Of a stretch of DNA of 28,513 nucleotides, positions 16,868 to 23,980 are shown piece by piece. Position numbers and translations under genes: made by a program. How positions within the stretch are numbered: position 1 is the first letter of the stretch; every line of letters begins with the position of its first letter. The DNA is from CAYOBW01 sp964402115. Its GTDB lineage: Bacteria; Verrucomicrobiota; Kiritimatiellia; UBA8416; CAYOBW01. The stretch lies in assembly GCA_964402115.1 (NCBI GenBank), contig CAYOBW010000067.1:1-28513 (forward strand), given 5' to 3'. Under the pieces are notes generated by a model, which worked only from the letters and a program-made list of their open reading frames with translations, ran no database searches and was not told where the DNA came from.

Positions 16868-19800
16868 ATGAAACCGATCCTCGTCGCACTCGTGTTGCTC
16901 ATGCAGCCGGCCAGCGGGCTGGAAATCAAACAGGTCGAGCCGACGCCGCTCTTCCCGAAACCCGCGGAGGGCCGGCCGCTGAGACAGTTGGCCCGGCTGC
17001 AGGTCGACAATCCCGGCGAACCCGTGGCGGCGGTCGCCCGCCTCACGGTCGGGGCCCTGCCCCCGGAAACGCAGGACCTCGGCACGCTCGCGAAGGGCGG
17101 TTCGGTTGCGTCCGTCACGCTGCCGGATATCGCCGCGCCGGCGCCGCTGTCCGTCGAGCTTCTGGCGAAGGACGGAAGCGTCCTCGCCTCGCGGAAGCAG
17201 GACTGGCAGCCCCAGAAGAAGTGGACGCTGTACTGCGTTGCGTACACGCACCAGGACCTCGGCTTCGGCGACTATCCGCACCGGCTGCGCACGACCATCC
17301 GCAACGCGAACATCCGGCTGGCACTGCAGTACTGCACCGAGACGGACGACTGGGGCAACGACGGGTACCGCTTCGAAATCGAAACCGCCGAGCCGATCCC
17401 GGCGTGGATCGGGTTTGCCGGCAAGGAGCAGGCGCGCGAGCTGGGCCGGCGCATCCGCGAAGGCCGCATCCAGGTGGGCGGCCTGCACAACACGGCCAAC
17501 ACCGAGCAGTACAGCGCGGAGTTGATGGCGCGGCAGTTCTACCTCGCCGGCCGCCACGTGCCCGACCTGCTGGGTGTGCGCGCGGGGCGCACCGCGCAGC
17601 AGACGGACGTCATCGGCATGCCGGTCTCGTTCCCCACCTTCGCCCGTGAAGCCGGCCTGGCGTACTTCTTCCACGGGTTCAACCGCCTGGCCATGCCGCA
17701 CCGGGTGGGCAACCGGTTTACGCCCGACTTCAAGGAGCTCGACAGCGAGGTGGGCGAGAGCGTCTACGAGCCGGGGCGCCTGCCCGCGTACGAGTGGCGC
17801 GGGCCGGATGGCCAGAGCGTGCTCAGCCGGGCCACCACGTACGAGCGCCACGGGCTGCTGGACGACCCCTACGAGCGGCACCCGCCCGCGGAACAGGACC
17901 CGCGCCGCATCGAGATGCTGATCGGCGCCCACGCGCGGATCCAGTGGCCGTTCGACTGCTTCCTGTCGCAGGACGGCACCGACTTCATCCTCGCCAAGCG
18001 CATGATCGCCGACCGCGCGCGGAACTGGAACGCGCGGTTCGCCTGGCCGCGCCTGGCGCCTGCGACCATGGACATGTACTTCGATCAGATCGGGAAGGAG
18101 GTGCGCGAGAAGCAACTCCCGGTGATGACCATCGCCAGGGACGCCAACAACCAGTGGTCCGACCAGGACGCCAACGATGCGCGGCTGCTGGGACAGGCCC
18201 GCCGGCTGGGCGAGGAGCTGCCGACCGCCGAGAAGCTGTCGGCGCTGGCCCAGGCGCTCTGCGGCGACGGGTATCCGCACCTTGCCTTCTACCAGGCTTA
18301 TCACCGCCTGATGCAGTACCACGAGCACACCAACGCCAAAGCCGGCCCGGGGAACACGCCGGAAGATCTCCGGTGGTACGAAACGGAGCTGGACGAGAAC
18401 CGGGAGATGGTGGCGGAGGGGGAACAGCTCGGGCAGGCTGCGGCGCGCGACGCGCAGATCCGGCTCAACCGGGTGATTGCGCGGGACGGCGACCGCAACC
18501 TGGTGGTCTTCAACGCCCTGCCGCAATCCCGCACCGATGTCGTGCGTTGCTCAAGCAAGGAGATCGCGGAAGGTATGCGGCTCGTGGATGAGACGACGGG
18601 CAAGGCTGTGGCGCACCAGCGACTCCCGGACGGCTCGGTGGTCTTCGTTGCGACCGACGTGCCAGCGACCGGCTACAAGGTCTTCCGTCTTGACGTGGAA
18701 CGGCCTTCAGGCCGTTTGGAACGGGCTGAAGCCCGTTCTACATCGGAGGGTGTCATGGAGAGCCGTTTCTATCGGATCACCATCAACCCGACCAACGGCG
18801 TCGTCACCAGCCTGCGCGACAAGGAACTGAACGTCGAACTCGTGGAAACCAACGCGCCGCACGGGCTTAACGAGTATCTCTATCAGCGCTTCGACAACAT
18901 GACCTGGCAGAGCGGGCACGTGGACCGGGCGCCAACGTCCCACGTGAGCGTGGTCCGCGGGCCGGTGGCGGATGTCCTGACGGTCGAGGGCCCGGCGCCT
19001 GGCGTGCGCGAACGGCGCCAGACCGTGGTGTTGTACCGGGACGTACGGCGCATCGACTGCGGGCTGTGGCTGAACAAGTTGCCGTCGGGGATGAAGAAGG
19101 AAGCCGTCTACGTCGCGCTGCCTTTGAACGTCCCGGGCTTCACCATCCGGCACGAGCTGCCGGGCGCGGTCAGCGAGCCGTTCAAGGACCAGGTGGAGGG
19201 CAGCTGCACGGCCCACCACGCCATCCGCGGCTTCACCGACTTCTCCAACGGCCGCTACGGCGTGACGGTCGCGCCCATCGAAAGCCCGCTGGTCTGCTAC
19301 GGCGCCCCCCGCCCCTCCCCCATGTTCGTGGGCGGGCGGGAAGACCTTTTCGACCGCTCGCAGGCCTATCCGCCAACGAGCCGGCTCTACCTGTATTTGA
19401 TGAACAACATGTTCGACGTGAACATCTCGTGGGATCAGCAGGGCCCGGCGGCGTTCCACTGGTCACTGCGCAGCCATGCCGGTGACTGGCGCACGGGCGA
19501 GGCCAGCCGGTTCGGGCGGCAGACGCTCGTGCCGCTGGTCGCCTGGCGGGCGGACGGGAAGCAAGCGGGCCGCGCCCCGGACGCAAAGGGACTCCTGGCG
19601 GTCTCCGCGCCCAATATCGCCTGCAGCACGCTCAAGGCGGCGGAGGCCAACGGGCAGGGCTACATCCTCCGCCTCAATGAAACCGAAGGCGAGGCAACGA
19701 CCGTCACCGTATCGCTGCCGTTCCTCGGCGGCGCAATCACCGCGGTGAACGAAACCAGTCTCGTCGAGGATGACCGGCCTCAATCGCTCAAGGTCCGCAA

Positions 19801-21100
19801 AGGCGACTCCTTCACGTGCGACCTGCCGGCCTGGAGCGTGAAGACGTTTCGCGTGCTCTGCGCACCCACGAAGCCGATGCCGGCGGTGGCAGGCCTGCAG
19901 GCGGTCGCCGCGGCCGACATGCAGGTGGACTTGGCGTGGACCGGCGACACCGCGGGGCGGGTCAGCCACTACGCCGTCTATCGCGACACCGCACCGGCCT
20001 GTGAACCGGTTCTGCTGAACCTGGTGGAGCACGTGGCGGCCGCGCGCTACGCCGACCGGCCGCGGCTGAACCAGGGCGGCTGGATCCGCAACCGGCTCGA
20101 ACCGGACACAACCTACTACTACCGTGTCGTCCCCGTGGACCGCCACAACAACGCCGGCGCACCCGGTGACGTGGTGAAGGTCACCACCCTGAAGCCGGAG
20201 CAGAAGAATCTGCCGCCCGTGCCTGTCGAAGGCCTGCGGGCCATCCTGGTGAGCCCCATCGCGAGGTTCAACTTCGTGAACCTGCTCTTCCGGACCGCCT
20301 GCGAGTCCGACATCGCCGGCTACGAGATTCATCGGTCCACCGCAGCCGGTTTCCAACCCGGCGACGCGACACGCATCGGCCGCGTGGACAACAACGCCAT
20401 CATCCCGGGCAGCGAAGCTTACGGCCACACGCCGCTCGCCTACCCGGTCAAGGAGTTCGACCACGCCATGTTCGCCGACCACCAGGTCGAACCGGGCATA
20501 GACTACGTCTACCGCGTGTGCGCCGTGGACACCGCCGGCCAGCGCGGCGCGTACTCCGCGGAGGTCGCCATCCGCACGAAAGGGCCGCTGCTGCCCGCCG
20601 GCTGGCGCGTGCAGGCGCAGTCCGTCTATGCGCCCGAGTACGGCAGGGAGCTTGCGCTGGACAGCGATCCCGATCCTTTCCGGGCGTGGATCGCCGCACC
20701 ATACGGCGGCGGCACGGCGGCCGCGCCGAGCGACACGTGGTGGAGCGTGGAGTTTCCAGCGGGCAAGCCGCTGACGCTGAAGGCCGTGGAGATCATCGGC
20801 GACCACCGCGAGGTGATCCCGCTGCAGCAGGCCATGCAACTGCAGATCCCCGACGGTGGCGGCGGGTGGAAGACGGTGGCGGAGGCGAAGGATGTCAGAA
20901 CCAAGGACTTCCGCATCGAGCTGCCTGCGGCGCGGGCCGTCCCGGCGCTGCGCCTTTTCGTCCCCACCGCCGCCATCCCGCGCGTCCCCGGCCAACACAC
21001 GGACGGCATCGTGCGGGTGTGCGAACTGCAGTTCCTGCTGCCGGACGGCCGCTGCGTGACAGCGACCGAGCTGGAGCAGGCCAAAGGAGTCGCGCCGTGA
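16868..21100 (+). CDS. Exported GH38-like protein with FN3 and discoidin tail
   Basis: A 1,410-residue exported protein, a divergent relative of GH38 alpha-mannosidases. The ATG follows GAGGAAGCC and gives a short signal peptide (about 17 residues). The catalytic part begins near 118. THQDLGFG gives H128 and D130, TDVIG gives D247 at the nucleophile position, and HEHT gives H487, so the four zinc-site residues are kept. The usual D-x-x-G-H is changed to DVIGM, so substrate preference may differ. A beta-rich region runs to about 1000, then come two fibronectin type III domains (about 1003-1110 and 1114-1240) and an F5/8C-like domain (about 1243-1405). A double hairpin repeat is inserted in frame at 18699-18737. 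The stop overlaps the next start (GTGA). Glycosidase activity is likely but not certain. Confidence 0.8.
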   Translation: MKPILVALVLLMQPASGLEIKQVEPTPLFPKPAEGRPLRQLARLQVDNPGEPVAAVARLTVGALPPETQDLGTLAKGGSVASVTLPDIAAPAPLSVELLAKDGSVLASRKQDWQPQKKWTLYCVAYTHQDLGFGDYPHRLRTTIRNANIRLALQYCTETDDWGNDGYRFEIETAEPIPAWIGFAGKEQARELGRRIREGRIQVGGLHNTANTEQYSAELMARQFYLAGRHVPDLLGVRAGRTAQQTDVIGMPVSFPTFAREAGLAYFFHGFNRLAMPHRVGNRFTPDFKELDSEVGESVYEPGRLPAYEWRGPDGQSVLSRATTYERHGLLDDPYERHPPAEQDPRRIEMLIGAHARIQWPFDCFLSQDGTDFILAKRMIADRARNWNARFAWPRLAPATMDMYFDQIGKEVREKQLPVMTIARDANNQWSDQDANDARLLGQARRLGEELPTAEKLSALAQALCGDGYPHLAFYQAYHRLMQYHEHTNAKAGPGNTPEDLRWYETELDENREMVAEGEQLGQAAARDAQIRLNRVIARDGDRNLVVFNALPQSRTDVVRCSSKEIAEGMRLVDETTGKAVAHQRLPDGSVVFVATDVPATGYKVFRLDVERPSGRLERAEARSTSEGVMESRFYRITINPTNGVVTSLRDKELNVELVETNAPHGLNEYLYQRFDNMTWQSGHVDRAPTSHVSVVRGPVADVLTVEGPAPGVRERRQTVVLYRDVRRIDCGLWLNKLPSGMKKEAVYVALPLNVPGFTIRHELPGAVSEPFKDQVEGSCTAHHAIRGFTDFSNGRYGVTVAPIESPLVCYGAPRPSPMFVGGREDLFDRSQAYPPTSRLYLYLMNNMFDVNISWDQQGPAAFHWSLRSHAGDWRTGEASRFGRQTLVPLVAWRADGKQAGRAPDAKGLLAVSAPNIACSTLKAAEANGQGYILRLNETEGEATTVTVSLPFLGGAITAVNETSLVEDDRPQSLKVRKGDSFTCDLPAWSVKTFRVLCAPTKPMPAVAGLQAVAAADMQVDLAWTGDTAGRVSHYAVYRDTAPACEPVLLNLVEHVAAARYADRPRLNQGGWIRNRLEPDTTYYYRVVPVDRHNNAGAPGDVVKVTTLKPEQKNLPPVPVEGLRAILVSPIARFNFVNLLFRTACESDIAGYEIHRSTAAGFQPGDATRIGRVDNNAIIPGSEAYGHTPLAYPVKEFDHAMFADHQVEPGIDYVYRVCAVDTAGQRGAYSAEVAIRTKGPLLPAGWRVQAQSVYAPEYGRELALDSDPDPFRAWIAAPYGGGTAAAPSDTWWSVEFPAGKPLTLKAVEIIGDHREVIPLQQAMQLQIPDGGGGWKTVAEAKDVRTKDFRIELPAARAVPALRLFVPTAAIPRVPGQHTDGIVRVCELQFLLPDGRCVTATELEQAKGVAP
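18699..18737 (+). repeat. Double hairpin REP-like element inside the GH38-like gene
   Basis: Two perfect 7-bp hairpins lie in tandem: AACGGCC-TTCA-GGCCGTT at 18699-18716 and AACGGGC-TGAA-GCCCGTT at 18720-18737, each preceded by TGGA or GTGG. The unit looks like a common intergenic repeat of the TGGAACGGGCTGAAGCCCGTTC type. Here it stays in the reading frame and adds the polar stretch ERPSGRLERAEARS between two beta segments of the protein. It probably entered as a mobile repeat, in a position that tolerates insertion. Confidence 0.75.
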
Positions 21101-22299
21101 TAGGCAGGATCACATCCAGACAACGACTCCTCCGCGCGCTGAACGGGCAGATCCCCGATCGCCTGCCGGTGACGACACATCACTTGATGGACTACTTCCT
21201 GACGAAGTACCTGGGCGGGGCGGACAGCCTCGGGTTCTTCGACCGCTTCGGGCTGGATGCGATCCGCTGGGTCGTCGCGCATCGGCCGGACGCATCCCGC
21301 GGCGAGCGGGTCGACCCGGTCCAGGGCAGGCTCGGCTTCCTGGAAGCGCACCGGGTTGTGACGGACCAGTGGCGCATCGCGGTGGAGACGCTGCACGGCA
21401 TGGAGCACCCGACGCAGCGCTACCGGTTCATCACGCCCGGGGGCGAACTGACGATGGTGCTGCAGTCCAACGAGCACACCGCGTGGGTGACGGAGCACCT
21501 GATCAAGCGGAAGTCTGACGTGGATCTGCTGGGCGCGTTCCTGCCCGCGCCGACGTGCGACGTCGCCGCCGTGAACCGGGAGGCGGCAGCCTTCGGCGAG
21601 CGCGGCATCGTCCGCAGCCACATGTGTACGTTCGACGTCTTCGGCCAGCCCGGGTGCTGGCAGGATGCGGCCTGCCTCGTCGGCATCGAGAAGCTGATCC
21701 TGGCCACGTTCGACGACCCCGCGTGGGTGCACGCCCTGCTGGCGATCCTCCAGCGCCGCAAGCTCGCCTACACCCGCTCGCTCGCAGGCGCCCGCTACGA
21801 CCTGATCGAACTGGGCGGCGGCGACGCCTCCTCGACGGTCATCTCCCCTGCCCTGTTCGACGAGTTCGTGGCCCCGTACGACGCGCCGATCATCGCGGCG
21901 GCGCACGCCGCGGGCCAGCGGATCGTGTACCACACCTGCGGCGGCATGATGCCGCTCCTGGAGCGCATCGCCGCCATGCAACCGGACGCGCTGGAAACCT
22001 TTACGCCCGCGGACATGGGAGGCGACACGGACCTGGCCGAGGCCAGGCGGCGCCTTGGCGACAGGGTGTGCATGATCGGCGGCTTCGACCAGCTGCACTT
22101 CTTCACGAAATGCACGCCGTCGCAGACACGCGCCGAGGTGCGGCGCTGCTTCGACGCGGCGGGCAGCGACGGCGGGTTCATCCTGTGCCCTTCCGACCAT
22201 TTCTTCGACGCCGAGATCCCGCTGATCGAAGCGTTTGCCGATGAGGCCCGCCAGTGCGCGTACGCCGACCAGGCAGGTGCGGGGGAGCTGAAGCCATGA
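21097..22299 (+). CDS. UroD-fold protein, copy 3 (methyltransferase-like)
   Basis: A 400-residue cytoplasmic UroD-superfamily protein. The GTG at 21097 overlaps the stop of the GH38-like gene (GTGA), with AAAGGAG 8 nt upstream, so the two are translationally coupled. The N-terminus (RQRLLRALNGQIPDRLPV) is the family's usual opening. HTCGG places H279 and C281 at the position where MtaA-type corrinoid methyltransferases hold zinc. It is clearly diverged from copies 1 and 2 and longer than either. The coupling to a second GH38-type gene repeats the GH38-UroD arrangement at 6317-11892. Its stop overlaps an ATG that now leads only into a broken gene. Its reaction is unknown; heme synthesis is unlikely because no heme genes accompany it. 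Confidence 0.82.
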   Translation: MIGRITSRQRLLRALNGQIPDRLPVTTHHLMDYFLTKYLGGADSLGFFDRFGLDAIRWVVAHRPDASRGERVDPVQGRLGFLEAHRVVTDQWRIAVETLHGMEHPTQRYRFITPGGELTMVLQSNEHTAWVTEHLIKRKSDVDLLGAFLPAPTCDVAAVNREAAAFGERGIVRSHMCTFDVFGQPGCWQDAACLVGIEKLILATFDDPAWVHALLAILQRRKLAYTRSLAGARYDLIELGGGDASSTVISPALFDEFVAPYDAPIIAAAHAAGQRIVYHTCGGMMPLLERIAAMQPDALETFTPADMGGDTDLAEARRRLGDRVCMIGGFDQLHFFTKCTPSQTRAEVRRCFDAAGSDGGFILCPSDHFFDAEIPLIEAFADEARQCAYADQAGAGELKP

Positions 22300-22436
22300 A
22301 ACCGATCCTTACCAGGCGTGGATCTCCGCGCCATGCGGCGGCCGCACAACGGCCGCGCCGAGCGACACGTGGTGGAGCGTGGAGTTTCCCGCGGGCAAGC
22401 CGCTTACGCTCAAGGCCGTGGAGATCGTCAGCGACA
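22290..22436 (+). pseudogene. Relic of a second GH38/FN3/discoidin gene
   Basis: The first 20 nt (22290-22309, covering the ATG and the codons for MKPIL) are identical to 16862-16881, the start of the intact GH38-like gene. After a 5-nt junction, 22315-22436 aligns to 20683-20804, inside its discoidin domain, with about 12 differences in 122 nt, including one run of more than 30 identical bases. The two parts are in different reading frames (offset of 20 nt), so only the first few codons would be read correctly. This is what an internal deletion of about 3.8 kb in a duplicated copy would leave. The ATG overlaps the stop of the UroD gene, as expected if the lost gene was the next member of the operon. 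Confidence 0.8.
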
Positions 22437-22460
22437 CATCTTCGGCGGGACGCTTGCCCT

Positions 22461-23267
22461 TCACTTTTCGCGGTCAGGGGGTTGTTGGCCCTGCGCTGGC
22501 ATGGGCCTCTCCCTGACGTGCACGTGGCCGTCGGCTAGCGTGTGAGCGTAACCGATCCAATCGAGAATCCTGAGATGCGTGAGCAACGATGCGTTCTCCG
22601 CGTAGTAACGAACCAGCCCCGGCTCGCCGCCCGCTTTGGCGGGCTCGAAGCTGATGGGGACTCCGCGCGGGGTGTCGCCGGCCGGCGACTTATCGAATTC
22701 CACGCTGACCTCACTGAATAGCTGGACGACATCGTAGACGCTGGCACAGCAGAAGTCGAATTCCGGAATGATGATCGCATGCAGTTTCCGCTCGATGGGC
22801 GACAAATCCTCGCGTTTCTCTTCGCGCGCGAGAAAGGCATCCATGGCCTTCCGGCTGGCAACCATTCCATCGACAAGCTTGCGCAATGGCGGCGTGTCCT
22901 TCTGTAGCCCCCGTTCGCCGCTCGCCGTCTCCCAGGGCGGGGCACCCGCCGCTCCGCCTGCGGGCGCGCGCCGCAGGTAGGCGAAACACTTCGTCCCCTT
23001 CTCCAGCGGCGCAAGGGACTTACTCGGGCGGACGGTGAAACGCACGGGTGCGTTACTGGCGCAGTTGCCGTACAAGACGGCTGAAACGGCCGCGGTGTAT
23101 ACCGTGGCTGTCGCGCCCTCGGGCAACGCGCCGCCCGCGCTCACCCCCTCGATGGTCACCGCCACGACACAATGTGCGCGCTGAATGGCCTCGACCTCCA
23201 GCGGCGGGCAGCCGTGACCTGCAAGCGGGGCAAGCGCCACGCACACAACGATGGCTGTGGTTTTCAT
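22461..23267 (-). CDS. Exported protein with secretin/STN-like C-terminal domain
   Basis: A 268-residue exported protein of unknown role. The ATG at 23267 gives a signal peptide (MKTTAIVVCVALAPLAG); a Cys at residue 20 is near but does not form a standard lipobox. Residues about 20-100 form a beta-rich domain (VAVTIEGVS, then VSAVLYGNC). After a charged helical stretch, residues about 170-260 (IIIPEFDFCCASVYDVVQLF, then YYAENASLLTHLRILDW, then HTLADGHVHVRER) resemble the small alpha/beta domain of secretin N-termini and TonB-receptor STN regions that is widespread in verrucomicrobia. No secretion genes lie nearby. It is convergent with the relic of the upstream operon, and the toxin-antitoxin pair on the same strand lies 76 nt upstream. 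Confidence 0.6.
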   Translation of the reverse strand: MKTTAIVVCVALAPLAGHGCPPLEVEAIQRAHCVVAVTIEGVSAGGALPEGATATVYTAAVSAVLYGNCASNAPVRFTVRPSKSLAPLEKGTKCFAYLRRAPAGGAAGAPPWETASGERGLQKDTPPLRKLVDGMVASRKAMDAFLAREEKREDLSPIERKLHAIIIPEFDFCCASVYDVVQLFSEVSVEFDKSPAGDTPRGVPISFEPAKAGGEPGLVRYYAENASLLTHLRILDWIGYAHTLADGHVHVRERPMPAQGQQPPDREK

Positions 23268-23343
23268 CTTTCGCGCTCTCTGCACAGCGGTCGGCATGTC
23301 CGGCGCGGGCACCGCATAAGGACCGCGCCCTGGTTCTGCCCGA

Positions 23344-23532
23344 TCATTTCGGATCCGGGACCGAGAGGCATCGGCAGATCTTGAAAGCCAGGCGGTCGGG
23401 TACTTCGGTGTGACGAGGTACGGCTTCGATCCGGCCTGTGTTGGGGCTGGCCCACAGCGAGTGGGACCCTCCCTCTCGCTTGAGATAGCATCCGTGTCGG
23501 CGCAGGTGCCGCAGGAGTTCGTTCCGCTTCAT
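23344..23532 (-). CDS. hicA: HicA-family mRNA interferase toxin
   Basis: A 62-residue toxin of the HicA (YcfA) family: a small double-stranded-RNA-binding-fold protein that cleaves mRNA when released from its antitoxin. The family hallmarks are visible: LLRHLRRHGC then the GGSHSLW motif with the catalytic H24, followed by P-R-H-x-E-V near the end. The length is normal for the family. The ATG overlaps the stop of the antitoxin gene (ATGA), so translation is coupled and the antitoxin is made first, the reverse of the E. coli hicA-hicB order but common in other bacteria. Confidence 0.9.
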   Translation of the reverse strand: MKRNELLRHLRRHGCYLKREGGSHSLWASPNTGRIEAVPRHTEVPDRLAFKICRCLSVPDPK

Positions 23533-23744
23533 CCCACGGCCACCAGTTCCCGCAGGGCATCGGCGGGCAGGCCGCGCAGTGCGTCATCCCGACGGTCCTC
23601 CAAAATCAAGTCAATGGCCTCCGACAGGCTCTTGAGGCATTCCGCCTTGGTCTTCCCCTGTCCGTTGGCGCCGGGGATTTCGGGGCAATAGGCCACGAAC
23701 CACTTGCCATCCCGCTCCACGATAGCCGTGAACTCGTTGTGCAT
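23529..23744 (-). CDS. hicB: HicB-family antitoxin
   Basis: A 71-residue antitoxin of the short HicB type (a degenerate RNase H-like fold). The motif IVERDGKWFVAYCPEIPGAN then GKTKAECLKSLSEAI is typical. The chain lacks the C-terminal DNA-binding domain of longer HicB proteins, so self-regulation may need another region or the complex. The ATG at 23744 is chosen over longer starts because GAGGTGA sits 6 nt ahead of it. It neutralises HicA, encoded directly downstream with a 4-nt overlap. Confidence 0.9.
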   Translation of the reverse strand: MHNEFTAIVERDGKWFVAYCPEIPGANGQGKTKAECLKSLSEAIDLILEDRRDDALRGLPADALRELVAVG

Positions 23745-23980
23745 GATCTCACCTCGTTTCCGACAGCAATCTACCGCTGACCTCACGTCTCCTCAATCTC
23801 ATTCAGCGGCAGAAAGTTGCTCCAGAGAGAACGGGTAGGCCAGCGCGCCGGGACCGGTCGGCCTCTCGCCACCCGTCTCAGGCCCGCCCGGTCGCCTCCG
23901 AGCCGGGACGCCAGGCCGCCCGGAGGGTAATTCGACAGCGTGCTTGACACAGCCCGCCTGTTTCTGGCACTGCTTGCCGG
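23745..23980. other. Intergenic region, HicB and Gfo/Idh genes
   Basis: This divergent gap of 236 nt has no recognisable gene. A perfect TTGACA lies at 23944-23949, 31 nt before the oxidoreductase start, but no -10 hexamer is seen at the usual distance. The middle is rich in GGCC/CCGG palindromes. The minus-strand reading near 23799-23900 (PGALAYPFSLEQLSAAE) resembles a protein end but has no start or homologue I recognise, so I leave it unassigned. Confidence 0.4.

Noticed and set aside
22254..22538. A 94-residue open frame as a gene after the third UroD gene
   Set aside because: Beyond the first codons it reads the discoidin fragment in the wrong frame and then runs antisense into the next gene; it is better explained as a relic.
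22461..23267. Lipoprotein signal at Cys20 of the STN-like protein
   Set aside because: The residues before the Cys (AGHG) do not fit a lipobox.
23944..23949. TTGACA as a confident promoter for the Gfo/Idh gene
   Set aside because: No -10 hexamer is found 16-18 nt downstream.
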